64,000 nt of DNA from assembly GCF_035046505.1 (NCBI RefSeq), contig NC_089822.1, positions 264,255,024-264,319,023 on the forward strand, written 5' to 3'. Positions 25,016-44,101 of this stretch are shown in pieces. The notes below the pieces were generated by a model, which ran no database searches, was not told where the DNA came from, and worked only from the letters and a program-made list of their open reading frames with translations. How positions within the stretch are numbered: the stretch's first letter is position 1; the number at the start of each line of letters is the position of its first letter. Source of the DNA: Tiliqua scincoides (taxonomy: Eukaryota; Chordata; Lepidosauria; Squamata; Scincidae). Both the position numbers and the translations under genes were made by a program.

Positions 25016-25234
25016 TCACAAATAACATCCCACCTTTCATAACACCTTCCTGCTCATTTGTCCATGGACTGAAAAGAGAAGTTAAGTTGGATGCAATCAC
25101 ACTAACAGTAGTAGCCTGGGAGGCAGGAAAACTCACCCGTCAGTGAAAAGGGGTCTAGGAAATGTTGGTAGAGAGCAAGGATGTTGGCACAGTCACATAT
25201 ACAACATGAGTATTTAAACCTTCTTTTCTAAATA

Positions 25235-25497
25235 GATGAACCTCCCATAACCCCTGCTAAATGGGTAAGAGGCACTCTTTCAAGTGGGTGCTCCTCTTTT
25301 TAGCAGGGGGAGAGTAACTAGCCCACCTCACCCCAGCAGTGTCTTTTCTAGTGGCTGTCTGCTGGTGTTCTTTTGGATCTTTTTAGATTGTGAGCCCTTT
25401 TGGGACAGGGAGCCAATAGTTTTTTGACTTTTTTCTCTGTAAACCGCTTTGTGAACTTTTAGTTGAAAAGCGGTATACACTGTTAATAATAATAATA
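25235..25497 (+). mobile_element. L2-type LINE/SINE tail, copy B
   Basis: Contains GCTAAATGGGTAAGAGGCAC, TTAGATTGTGAGCCCTTTTG, GGACAGGGAGCC, TGTAAACCGCTTTGTGAACT and GAAAAGCGGTATACACTG, then (AAT)n. Matches 23860-24110 and partly 10320-10440. Confidence 0.7.
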
Positions 25498-25615
25498 GCA
25501 AGAGGGATCTGAAGGCCTTAGGAGTGGACCTCAACAAGTGGGAAACCCTGGCCTCTGAGCGGCCCGCTTGGAGGCAGGCTGTGCAGCATGGCCTTTCCCA
25601 GTTTGAAGAGACACT
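25498..25615 (+). mobile_element. RTE-like LINE fragment
   Basis: Nearly identical to part of the 29182-30085 LINE: AGAGGGATCTGAAGGCCTTA through TGGCCTTTCCCAGTTTGAAG (peptide ERPAWRQAVQHGLSQFEETL). Truncated on both sides and running directly into a minisatellite. Confidence 0.8.
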
Positions 25616-25855
25616 GGTGCTGGGGCCATGCCAGGATCACCCTCCTGCAGGGGGGCAGAAAGGGGGCGCTGGAGCCACGCGAGGATCACCCTCCTGCAGG
25701 GGGGCAGAAAGGGGGTGCTGGGGTCATGCGAGGGTTAAACCTCCTGCAGGGGGGGCAGAAACGGGAGTGCTGGGGCCATGCGAGGGTCAACCCTCCTGGA
25801 GGTGCTGGAGCCCTGCAAGGGTCAACCCTCCTGCAGGGGGCAAAAGGGGCGTGGG
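25616..25855. repeat. Minisatellite, about 52-bp unit
   Basis: Four to five head-to-tail units of the form GTGCTGGGGCCATGCGAGGG TCAACCCTCCTGCAGG followed by a GGGGCAGAAAGGG end. The glycine-rich ORFs (25524-26063 and others) come from it and are not genes. Confidence 0.85.
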
Positions 25856-25899
25856 CAGCGGGGAGGGCCCTCTGCCAGGTTCTCACTGGGCTCCAGCTC

Positions 25900-26450
25900 G
25901 CAACGGGACTGGGGCGCTGAGGGTTTGCAGCCCAGCCAGGGGGACGTCACGGGACTCGAACGCGCAGGTCCTGCCAAGGCGGCTACTGGGAGGGCTCCAG
26001 GTGGAAACTCAGACAGAGCCACCTTCTCCCCGCCTCCAGTGGCTCCTCCCAGCCCCTCCTTAACTCCGCCTCGGGCGGGGCTGTCCCGGCGGGGCGGGGC
26101 CTCGCGCCCTCCTCCGATGCGCTTATTGGCTACCTCCTCCCAGCATGCAAATCAGCTCCCGTCCAACCAGAGAGGGGCAGCTCCGCCCGCGCACAGAACA
26201 CTCTCACAGGAAGCGGCAGCCAAGCCTGTTCGCATCGCACACTAACCCTCAGCACTGCCATTGGGGACAGCCAATGGCAGAGGGCGCTAGCGGCAGGGGC
26301 GGGGCTTCTCTTCTCTCCAATCCACATAGCCTTCGGCCTAGGTGCGCGCGGGAAGGGCCGACGATTGACAGCCAGAGTGGCCCGGCTCTACCAATGGAAC
26401 GGTGGGCGGGCCTTTCAGGGCTTCCTCCAATCCTCTTCGGGATGGTCTGC
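25900..26450. promoter_or_regulatory. CpG island promoter, probably of ZNF2
   Basis: The most CpG-dense sequence of the window. Visible motifs: GC boxes (GGGCGGGGCTG near 26075, GGGGCGGGGCCTCG near 26090, GGGGCGGGGCTTC near 26297), a CRE-like GGACGTCACGGG near 25940, an octamer ATGCAAAT near 26144, and several CCAAT/ATTGG boxes (TTATTGGCTA, CCATTGGGGACAGCCAATGG, CTCCAATCC twice, ACCAATGGAA). Multiple NF-Y and Sp1-type sites without a TATA box fit a dispersed, possibly bidirectional, housekeeping-type promoter. It lies about 0.9-1.4 kb upstream of the ZNF2 KRAB A exon on that strand. The first exon itself was not identified, so assignment is inference. Confidence 0.65.
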
Positions 26451-26519
26451 CCTGAAGGAGGCCCGTGCTGTCTACAGCGCCTGTAGGTGGCAGGAAAAGA
26501 GGAGCATGGTGCCTAGAGC

Positions 26520-26990
26520 GGCTCCAGGGCTCTCTATGCTCCACACACCCACTTCCGGTTTGTCCCTACTCCTCCTCCACACTTCCTGTCTGGCCCCTCC
26601 TCTTCTGGGCCTGGGTGTCAGGGTGGACGGAAGGGATTGCTGGACTGAGAAGGCAGGTTGAAGCAGGGAGGGGAACCAGCAGGTCCCTTCTGGGGCTCCA
26701 GGGCGCTTTCCCTCCTTCACATGTCCATTTCCGGTCTGCCCCACCTTGTCCTCCACACTTCCTGTCTGGCCCCTCCTCTTCTGGGCGTCAGGGTGGGGGG
26801 AAGGGATTGCAGGAGTCAGAAGGCAGGTGGGGCTGCAGAGGCAGGAAGGGGAACCTGCAGGGTCCTTCTGGGGGCTCCAGGGCTCTCTCCCTCCTCCACA
26901 CACCTACTTCTGGTCTGCCCCTCCTCCACACTTCCTGTCTGGCCCCTCCTCTTCTGGGATAGGAAGTCAGTGTGTGGGGGGAGGTGAGGC
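26520..26990. repeat. Minisatellite, about 175-bp unit
   Basis: Nearly three units starting GGCTCCAGGG at about 26520, 26693 and 26873. Shared blocks include CACTTCCTGTCTGGCCCCTC, TCCTCTTCTGGG, GAAGGGATTGC and GAGAAGGCAGG/CAGAAGGCAGG. Directly follows the CpG island. ORFs on both strands through it are repeat products. The CACTTCCTG core also resembles ETS sites. Confidence 0.85.
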
Positions 26991-26999
26991 TACAACCAG

Positions 27000-27771
27000 C
27001 AGGGACCTTTATGTCATAGGGTCATAAAGAAACTTTCAACTTTGGACTGGAAGGCGTTTCTCTCTTGGGCTCTTCTGCATCCAAGATCAAACAGAGCTGT
27101 GTACTTCTTTTCTGGTTCTGTTTTCTCTGGAAGCTGCAGACAGGCTGCCCCCACCCCCCACCCCGTGCCTTTCGGAGAGAAATATTTCTGACTTTCCCCA
27201 GGCCATCTCCTTTGCTAACTGTTGCTGACAGGATATGCTTGTGCCCAGTAAGCCTTGTCAGAGACAGCCACCACTTTCTGAATGCAGCACCAGGGCCCGT
27301 GTGTGGAATAGGGCTGCTCTCAGACTTGGTGTTAGAAAAGCCTTCAGCTCAGTTTGACAGAGGCAGTAATTGGGAGAAGATGTGCAGGGCTTGGTCAGGG
27401 CCAGACAGGAGGAAGTTCAGAACAAGGTGGTGAAAGGAGGCCACTGCATGACCAGCCCAGGGTTGTGGGGCAGGAAACAGGGTTCCCCCCAGGAGTAGGA
27501 GAACAGTCAGTTCTCCCTGGACTGCACTCTACAAACCAAGGACATGCCCTAGAAGGGGTCCAGGGCTCTCCTTGCCAGCTGGGTGTTGTTGTGTGCCCCT
27601 GGAATGAGGGACGATCGCACCACCCGGAACTGGACACTGGGGAAATGGACAACGCAAGCTGAAGATGATCCCAGACCAGCTGATGGGAGAAGGTACCAGG
27701 TGTGGCCTGAAGTGATCTTTCAGGCTACAGGCCAGACCAGAACTGCCTTCTCTTGCCCCAAGGGGATAAAG
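27000..27771. other. Non-coding stretch
   Basis: Several 80-120-aa ORFs overlap in opposing frames with no domain, so none is called. No repeat family recognised. Confidence 0.4.
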
Positions 27772-28289
27772 CATGGGTGGGCAAACCCCTGCCTGGGGAC
27801 CATTTGTGGACCTCAGGGTTCCCCAATCTGGCCTGCAGGGATCCCTCAGTCACCAATGAATCTCTGGCCCTTTGGATACTATTGGAGCCCATGCTGGCCT
27901 GTGACTACCAGACGCAAGCCACAGGCTGAGTTAGAGCAAGGCCTTTTATAGTTTCCATGTGTTTTCTGCTTTTTCCTGGGCATTATTTTAACCCACCCCC
28001 TCATTGCCTCTGAACAACTTATGTCTCCATGTGTTTCTGGCTTGGTCTGTATGTTTTCACTGTGCAAGAGGTGTGTGGCAAACAGTTCATAATTCTCATG
28101 TGGTTCTACATGCCTGTGTTATAGTTCTCATGTGCATTATAAATAAGCTCAGTAAAATTTATTCATTCATGTAAGTTCTGTCTCTAATATATTTATGTAA
28201 ATTTGAAATTTAAATTATTTTTCCCCAGCCCTCAACACAGTGTCAGAGAGATGATATAGCCCTCCTGCCAAAATGTTTGCCCACCCCTG
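27772..28289 (+). mobile_element. Non-autonomous hAT element
   Basis: Starts CATGGGTGGGCAAACCCCTG and ends AATGTTTGCCCACCCCTG. Flanks GGATAAAG and TGATAAAA are similar. The right half shares ATTCATTCATGTAAGTTC and CAGTGTCAGAGAGATGATAT with the 5875-6329 family. Confidence 0.75.
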
Positions 28290-28796
28290 TGATAAAAGAT
28301 GGGAACCAGAGTGGGATGGGCAGAGGGGCTTCTTCATCTTTATACTTCTCCCCAATCTGGCTAGGGCTATGAACATCATCTGGCTTGGCCAGCCCTGCAT
28401 ATGAATGTGTGGGGGCACTAAGGGCTAGTAGCTTATGCAATTGCTCTATCATGCTGTCATCAATAAAGCTTTCTTAAATGGAATTTCACTGGCTGGAGGT
28501 GTCTGTTCCCCGAGAGGGTAAAATGATTCTACTACATGAGCTGGGACTCAAGAAGGCTGATCTGAGGTAGACTATTTTGGCCCATGTTTACCTTTTGTCC
28601 CTCTTTGCAAAATGTCGGGGGTTAACCTTCCCCAAATCACTGAAACGCCTCACCCCATTTGTATTCTGTTCAGAGAACTGCCTTGGCCCAGTTCACGGCA
28701 TGGGTATTCTGGTGTCCTTTCTCTTCTGACATCATGTTGAACGCTGCCTGCTGGGGACACCATTTAAAGGTGAAGCTTTGGCTTCTGGCTGCTTTC
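28290..28796. other. Non-coding stretch
   Basis: No exon or known repeat recognised. Confidence 0.4.
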
Positions 28797-30205
28797 CTAC
28801 TTCTAAAACCAGGAGGATGCACATGCCCATCATGGCCTGTAACTTGTAGTGGACTTTTCCTTCCTCAGTCTGTCTAATCCCCTTTTCAAGGCATCTAGAC
28901 TGGACACAATTCCTGCATCATGTGGCATGGAGTTCCAAATGTTAACTACAAGCTGTGTAAAGTATTTTTTCTGTCCTTACTCTCCCAACTCTCAGTTTTC
29001 CGTCAGCTTCTTGTTGGACCAGACTCTCTTTGTGAGTCTGGAAAACGTGGTAGCTGCTTTACCGATGCGCTTGTTTAGCTCGGTATCGAGAGAATGAGTG
29101 TCGGAGATCGTTGAGCCAAGGTACACAAAGTCATGGACAACCTCCAGTTCATGCTCAGAGATTGTAATGCAGGGAGGTGAGGCTGAGGCTGAGGCTGACA
29201 ATCAGCCTGAAGAAAACACAGGTCATGGTTCAGGATGTGGACTCACCTCCCTGCATTACAATCTCTGAGCATGAACTGGAGGTTGTCCATGACTTTGTGT
29301 ACCTTGGCTCAACGATCTCCGACACTCATTCTCTCGATACCGAGCTAAACAAGCGCATCGGTAAAGCAGCTACCACGTTTTCCAGACTCACAAAGAGAGT
29401 CTGGTCCAACAAGAAGCTGACAGAACATACCAAGATCCAGGTCTACAGAGCTTGCGTCCTGAGTACACTTCTGTACTGCAGCGAGTCATGGACTCTTCGC
29501 TCACAACAGGAGAGGAAACTGAGCGCTTTCCACATGCGCTGCCTCCGACGCATCCTCGGCATCACCTGGCAGGACAAAGTTCCAAACAACACAGTCCTGG
29601 AACGTGCTGGAATCCCTAGCATGTATTCACTGCTGAAACAGAGATGCCTGCGTTGGCTTGGTCATGTCGTGAGAATGGATGATGGCCGGATCCCAAAGGA
29701 TCTCCTCTATGGAGAACTCGTGCAAGGAAAGCGCCCTACAGGTAGACCACAGCTGCGATACAAGGACATCTGCAAGAGGGATCTGAAGGCCTTAGGGATG
29801 GACCTCAACAAGTGGGAAACCCTGGCCTCTGAGCGGCCCGCTTGGAGGCAGGCTGTGCAGCATGGCCTTTCCCAGTTTGAAGAGACACTTTGCCAACAGT
29901 CTGAGGCTAAGAGGCAAAGAAGGAAGGCCCATAGCCAGGGAGACAGACCAGGGACAGACTGCACTTGCTCCCGGTGTGGAAGGGATTGTCACTCCCGGAT
30001 TGGCCTTTTCAGCCACACTAGACGCTGTGCCAGAACCACCTTTCAGAGCGCGATACCATAGTCTTTCGAGACTGAAGGTTGCCAATACTCTCCCAACTCT
30101 CAGTTTTAGTGGATGTCCCTTGGTTCTGGTGGGTGAGAGGGAAAAGAACGTCCATCTATCCACCCCCTGCATAATTATGTACATCTCAGTCATGTCTGTT
30201 CCAGG
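28797..30205 (-). mobile_element. CR1 LINE fragment, interrupted by an RTE-like LINE
   Basis: The two outer parts (28797-28999 and 30086-30205) read continuously as the antisense of a CR1 3' region: CATGGCCTGTAACTTG, CTAATCCCCTTTTCAAGG, GGCATGGAGTTCCA, then GTTTTAGTGGATGTCC and TATCCACCCCCTGCATAATT. They are separated by the LINE at 29000-30085. The CR1 is therefore the older element. Confidence 0.85.
29000..30085 (+). mobile_element. RTE-like LINE 3' end with inverted 5' segment (copy 2)
   Basis: A 22-bp target duplication (TACTCTCCC...CAGTTTT) at 28978-28999 and 30086-30107 bounds it. The first 182 bases (29000-29181) are the reverse complement of 29242-29422, followed by forward sequence from about 29182. 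The forward part keeps one open frame, 29177-30061, encoding TISLKKTQVM, VHDFVYLGSTIS, SESWTLRSQQERKLSAFHMR, RWLGHVVRMDDGRIPKDLLY, GRPQLRYKDICKRDLKALG and a final C-X2-C...H-X4-C-like tail (CSRCGRDCHSRIGLFSHTRR C). This is the portion C-terminal to a reverse transcriptase. The RT and endonuclease are lost by 5' truncation. The intact frame and long clean duplication indicate a young insertion. Inversion fits twin priming; clade is uncertain. Confidence 0.85.
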
Positions 30206-30239
30206 AGAGCCCCTGCCAGGGAAGAATAGGAATTTGAAT

Positions 30240-30720
30240 AGGCTCCGTAAAGGTTAAAAGAAGTGGCTCTGGATTCCTAGAGTGGCAAGGGGAAAGTCAT
30301 TTCCTGTTCCGCCCCTTCCTTTGCCTCCCTCGCCCAAGAGCTTAGAGTCAGCAACCACCTCTCTTGACTTCAAAGTACGTGGGGTGAATGGGAGGGGACT
30401 GGGAAGACAAACAGTGGCACTCCCATCTGCATGTGGGTGAATGGGAGTCCCAGGCTGAAGAGGGAGGGGGACAGGAGCCCCCAGGGGGGCAGGGAGGGCC
30501 AGGCTCAGAGACAGCCAGGGGAGGGACAGGGAGGGGGCTGGGAAAACAAACAGTGGCACCCCCCATCTGCATGGGGGTGAATGGGGGTCCCAGGCTGAAG
30601 AGGGAGGGGGACAGGAGCCCCCAGGTGGGCAGAGAGGGCCAGGCTCAGAGACAGAGAAGTTTGCAGCTGAAAAGGATCTTTCCAGCATCCAAGTCTGAGC
30701 CAGAGAACTTGTTAGGCTGT
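30240..30720 (+). promoter_or_regulatory. ZNF3 5' region, probable promoter/5' exon area
   Basis: Homologous to 43430-44100 upstream of ZNF4: shared GTGGCTC(T/C)GGATT, CATTTCCTGTTCCGCCCC versus CGCTTCCTGCTCCACCCC, CACCCAAGAGAT/CGCCCAAGAGCT and GATCTTTCCAGCAYCCAAG. Conservation at the same place in two paralogues suggests a promoter or untranslated first exon. It contains two tandem copies of a unit of about 140 bp (from 30391 and 30530; GACAAACAGTGGCAC, GGGGACAGGAGCCCCCAG) that ZNF4 lacks. No transcription start can be read from sequence alone. Confidence 0.45.
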
Positions 30721-30724
30721 ACTC

Positions 30725-30805
30725 TTTTACCTACTTTCCTGGGGTTAAGCCCCATTGATCACAATTGAACTTATTTCTGAGTAGACATACATAGGATGGG
30801 GCTCT
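30725..30805. repeat. GCCCAATCCTA-type MITE
   Basis: TTTCCTGGGGTTAAGCCCCA, TTATTTCTGAGTAGACATAC and ATAGGATGGGGCTC match the family in antisense-like arrangement. Confidence 0.7.
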
Positions 30806-31513
30806 TAGAGAGATGAACTCTTCAGAAGAAGGAACTGAGGAGGACAGAGCAGAGTGAGTCCTTCCCCCATAGCAAGCAAGCAGATAATGCCCCAAGTGTC
30901 TGCCCTGCATAGCCTGTATCAAAACATCTGCATCATTGAAGGTGTGTGCCTCAACGGGGTGGGGGGTCTCTTTCCACTTAGAGAAAGAGAACTGAGATTC
31001 CACCCAGGACTGAAGTGTTTGTTCTGGGAGACAGTCCCCCCCCTTACTTCCAACCCTCTTCCATGCCCTGCAACTGCAAACCAGGGTTTCCCCCCACATC
31101 AGCTCGCATCAACCTAGTTACAGGATATCAGTGGAATTGAGACAGCACTTGTCTTACATGCACCTAAATTTCAGTCTTATGGACTCAGCTTTGTGAAAGA
31201 ATAGAGGCAGGAAGACTGAATTCAGGCAGAAACTAGTGCAGGAAATGGGGGGCCTCAAACACTTTAAAGTAGCAAGGATTGCAAGCAGATTTCAAGGAGA
31301 AGTGATTAGGGAGGCAGAGAGAGGAACAGTGGTAGAAGGTAGAATTTGAAGAAAGTGAATGAGGATGTGAGTGTCTCCCCCAAGGCATCTTTGGGTTGGA
31401 TGCTATGGAGCAAATAGGAAAATAGTGACAAATTGCATAAGGAATGGAAGTTAGAAAGGGGAATGAAGGGTGAAACCCATCCCATCGTGTTTGTCTTCCT
31501 CACAGGCAGTACG

Positions 31514-40262
<8,749 letters not shown>

Positions 40263-41310
40263 TTGGAAAGAGCTTCAGTCAAGAGTTCAGACCTGACTGA
40301 ATATTTAAAAAAAAAAAAAATTATACATAGGAAAGCTACATAATTTTGGACAATGTCTCACTAATTCCTTAAAATACATCAATAAATCCATTCAGAGGAA
40401 GAATCTCTAAATGCTTAGGACTTGGGATGAATGTCTTAGATAAAGTGTATAAAGAGCTGAGAAATGACTGGAGAGACAAATGGGGTGATGAGGAAGGGAG
40501 GAAGATCAGGTAGGGGCTGGAGAAAAAAGAATAAGGGGCACAGCTTAACTGAGGGGGGGATTAGGAAGAATCACAAGGGTTAGGAGAAGTGTGCAGAATG
40601 GGGACCTGGTTTCCACAGCCCCCTGAGCCAGCAGGGCAAGCCTGCATCCTGAGTCTTCTCTGCACCTAGGAGGACCCTGCAGCCCCAGGTCCCAGTCTAT
40701 ACAGCAGTGACATATGAGCACAAACCACCACGTAAAAGACCTGATCAGAATCTGATCAGAAACTAGAAGCCTCCAAGGTTGATGTAATCCTGAGGGGTGG
40801 CTTTGATACTGCCGTCCCATGATTTTGTTTGGATATTATAGCATCCTGCACAAGGGTCCCTTCTTTCCCAGCCCATCCTGTCCTCTTTTTCTCCTCAGAT
40901 TTATGCCAGTTACTTAGAAGGTACAAGTCTGAGGGGCCCCATAGGCAGCCAAAAGGCCTCCCCAGAGGTAACTCAAAAAACTGATTGACCTTTTGGTCGG
41001 CCCACCACAGTTGGATGTGTCATGTGCTTGGTCAGCGCAGCTACATTGTGTACAGTAATGGGGGGGGGGGTCTGACTGGGTTGTATATTAGGTGTACCTT
41101 TCACTCATGATTTTGTGCTTTGTAAGTTGTCTCCTCTTATAATGTGGTGTTTATACTGGTGCTGCACACTCTGTATTTTTAGCTTCATTTTTAAGCTCTG
41201 CTTTTGACATTTTTTTTTAAAAGGGAGTTAGCTGTCTTAGGGGCTTCAATATGTAACCCAAAGGGTTTGTTAGTTACACTCCTATAACTAAATAAAGGCT
41301 GGGGGTCTGG
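40263..41310 (+). other. ZNF3 3'UTR with probable poly(A) signal
   Basis: Begins with out-of-frame finger remnants (GGAAAGAGCTTCAGTC). Poly(A) candidates are AATAAA near 40369 and, better, near 41291 (ACTAAATAAAGGCT) followed by GT-rich GTTTGTGTCTCTG. The stretch 41100-41220 matches the ZNF4 3'UTR at 54840-54970. Confidence 0.6.
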
Positions 41311-41805
41311 CGTTTGTGTCTCTGCTGATTCATTTGTATCCACTCTTCCTCTAAGCCACTCATATTCTTAACTCTCATTACATCCTCAAAACAACCCTGG
41401 GAGGTAGGTTTGCCTGCAAGGTACTGACTGGGGCAAGGTCAACCAGTTCAGGCAACTTCTTGGCTGAATGCAAATTTGAATTAGTTCTTCACAGTCCTCA
41501 TCTGATACTCCAACCAGTGTGCATGCGTGTGTATCCTCATAAATATTATTTAATTTATATTCCAGTATTTATATACAGCCTTTCTCAAAGACTCATATAC
41601 TTGAGTCTAGTTGCCTTGAGGCTTACATTGGCAGCTTGACCATAAAATCCATTTTTCCAAATGCAGTTTAAAGTTTCGGCAAAGCTGGCATGAATGCTGT
41701 CAGGGATTCTGTGCCCCTTCTCTGAGCTCTGAGATTTCCTTTACATCTGAAGGAGATCACATTGAAGAGACAAAAAGCTTACAGGTTGAGATTCACTTAG
41801 GGTGC

Positions 41806-41982
41806 AGTCCTAACCCACTTTTCAGCACCAACAAAAGGGTAATGCAGCACCAAGGTAAGGGAACAAACATTCCCTTATTTTGAGGAGGCCTCCATGTGTG
41901 CCACCCAACGGTAGGATGCAGCACATGTCCTATTGGCACAGCTATGCTAGTGCAGAAAAGTTGGTTAGGATTTGGGCCTTAT
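41806..41982. repeat. CAACTTTCCAGC-type MITE
   Basis: TCCTAACCCACTTTTCAGCA at the left, AAAAGTTGGTTAGGATTTGG at the right, AACATTCCCTTATTTTGAGG inside. Nearly identical to 15588-15768. Confidence 0.8.
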
Positions 41983-42084
41983 TCTGTTTGTCAGTGCTGG
42001 GACAATGCCAATTCCTGTTCTAGTGATTAGAGGAGCTCTATGGGAGGAGGGCATGAATGAACTGGGGAGCTGTACATTCCCAAG

Positions 42085-42212
42085 TTATTTTTAAAATTTT
42101 CTGAAAGGGAGATGTTAGCTCTCTTGGGGGTTTCATTAAGGAGCCAAAAAAGTTTGTTACACTCTGGTAAATAAGTAAATCTGGGAATTTTGTGTGTGCA
42201 TCTCTGATGCTA
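42085..42212 (+). pseudogene. Orphan ZNF 3'UTR end
   Basis: Matches the end of the ZNF3 3'UTR at 41210-41335 (GGGAG...TTAGCT, GGGG(C/T)TTC, GTTTGTTA...ACACTC, TAAATAAG, GTGTGCATCTCTG) without any finger exon upstream. Likely a leftover of the tandem duplication that made ZNF3 and ZNF4. Confidence 0.55.
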
Positions 42213-43440
42213 CACCTCCACATGCCTGCTGCCTTCAACCGGAGGTGTTCTAAGGGCCAGAGAGGCTGTGCAGCATTCCCAGCTCTCCAAAAGCCTTCTA
42301 CATTTAAAGGCCCTCCAATGGCCTTAAAAGGCCTTCTGAGGGCCAGAAAGGCTGCATGGGTCCTCTCCAGCCCTCAGAATGCCTGGAGCCAGCAGGCCTA
42401 CCTGCAGTGGAAATGCAGCCCTTACCCCTCTGCTGCCTGCGAACACATGTTCCCCTGGAGCCCCCCCAGGTGTGTATCCCACCCCTCCTCTAAGCTGCTC
42501 AGGACAGCATTCCCACTTCTCTCCCTTTACATCCACACCTTTTTCCTCCAGAGGTAATGACTTGGGCAGATTCAAGCAGCTCAGCCTGTGTGCCCTAAAG
42601 ATTGGTCTCTGGACCGGTGCTGTTCAACTGGTTTCTAAATGACCTGAGCTGCTTCCACCCTGGGGTTTCTCTTGCAATGCAGACCTGGGCAGTCTGGCCA
42701 TCACCTGCTTACTGATGCCCCTTTTGGCCCTTAGCAGGTGCCCTGAATGCTGTTCAGTCAGCTGTGTGGCCCCCTGCACTAGATGGGGTGCAGATACAGC
42801 CGCCAGCTCGATGCTCTACACCCCATGTGAAGCTGGCACCAAGCCCCCAACTCCCCACTGGTGTCTAACTCAAGGCAGCTCCTGCCCTGTTGCACATGCC
42901 CTGGTCCTGCTGCGCCTGAGTCCCCTTGGGGGGGGGCTCTGAAGACTCCCTGCAAAGGCCTTCCAGCCCCTCCACCCAGGGACAGGATCTCAGGCTCTTC
43001 AACCTCCCCACTGGTGGGTGTGCAGATACAGGCTCCCTACACCCCGTACAAAGCTTGCACCAAGCCCCTCCTCCCCACCGGTTTCCCAGTAAGGGCAGCT
43101 TCTGTCCCAGTTGCACCTTCCCTGGTCCGCCTGCGCCTGTGAGCATTTCGGGCCGCTGGCAAGACTCCCTGCACAGCCCTTCCAGCCCCATGACCGGGGG
43201 TCAGGCTGGGGGAGAGACCCCGGGAAGAGCCCTGGTCCGTGTTGGCCCCCTGCAGCCAGGGGGAGAGGAGCCCTCAGCCCCAGAGTCTGCATCAGATGCT
43301 GCCTCTGCAAATGGGCGGAGGAGACAGGAGAAGAGGATGCCCAGCCAAGGGAGATGCGCCTCCCGAGACCCTCCTGACTGCAGGGTGCAGAAGAGTCTTC
43401 ATCCTCTGTTGACCGGCACTCCGAGGGTTAAAAGTAGTGA
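42213..43440. other. GC-rich stretch upstream of ZNF4 with tandem duplication
   Basis: Two diverged copies of a unit of about 230 bp start near 42788 and 43020 (GTGCAGATACAG, CTACACCCC, GCACCAAGCCCC, TTGCAC, CCCTGGTCC). ORFs of 90-223 aa here are Pro/Ser/Gly-rich, overlap in both strands and have no domain, so none is called. Confidence 0.5.
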
Positions 43441-44100
43441 CTCCGGATTGTGGGAGGGGGAAGTGAATGGGGAACCGCTTCCTGCTCCACCCCCTTCATT
43501 GCTCCCCCCACCCAAGAGATCAGCAGGGCTGCTGTGGGTGGGAAGGAATAGGAAGAGGTGGGACAGAAGCCCAAGAGGGGCAAACACGCAGGCTTAAAAC
43601 ACTGCTGGTGAAGGGGAGGCAGAGAACTGTGGCAGTCCCCCTCACTTGCATGCTAAGGGTTGGATCTGCCCTTAACCCGTTTCTGCCCAGCCCAGAGCTG
43701 TCCACATTTGATCCCTGTTGTGTGTATGCAACGTTGGGCAGCAATGGCTTCAGTGGCTTGATTTCTGTGGTGGGGGTTTGGACAAGGCTGGTGGAAGAGC
43801 TGGAACAGGGAGACCCAGAAGGGGCCACTCAGCGCTGAAACCCATGCAAAGAACAGCAGGTTGTATGGAGAACCACATTTTAGGCCAGGGACTGTTCCAG
43901 GAACAGAGTGGGGGAGTGCTTTTTGCTGTGTTTTATTTTTAATGCATGTCTTTAAAATGGTTTTACTGGCCAAACGGTTGTAACTTTCTGTTTTTAGGCA
44001 GGTGAGATAAAACTCCTAAGAAAGAGAGCTGGATTTTGCAACTGAGACGGATCTTTCCAGCACCCAAGCCTGATCCAAAGGAACCAGGGAGTTTATTAGA
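43430..44100 (+). promoter_or_regulatory. ZNF4 5' region, probable promoter/5' exon area
   Basis: Counterpart of 30240-30720 upstream of ZNF3 (see that entry for shared blocks). It includes the palindromic element at 43676-43750 (TTTCTGCCCAGC...GTTGGGCAGCAA). No TATA box or start site can be assigned. Confidence 0.4.
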
Positions 44101-44101
44101 C

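Noticed and set aside
25524-26063. 179-aa ORF and its neighbours across 25.5-26.2 kb
   Set aside because: They translate a LINE fragment, a 52-bp minisatellite and a CpG island; no splice or domain evidence.
26465-26962. 165-aa and 143-aa ORFs on both strands
   Set aside because: Products of the 175-bp minisatellite; open frames on both strands are expected from GC-rich tandem repeats.
42926-43597. 223-aa plus-strand ORF upstream of ZNF4
   Set aside because: Low-complexity, GC-rich, overlaps a diverged tandem duplication, several other frames are open, and no conservation with the ZNF3 side is visible.
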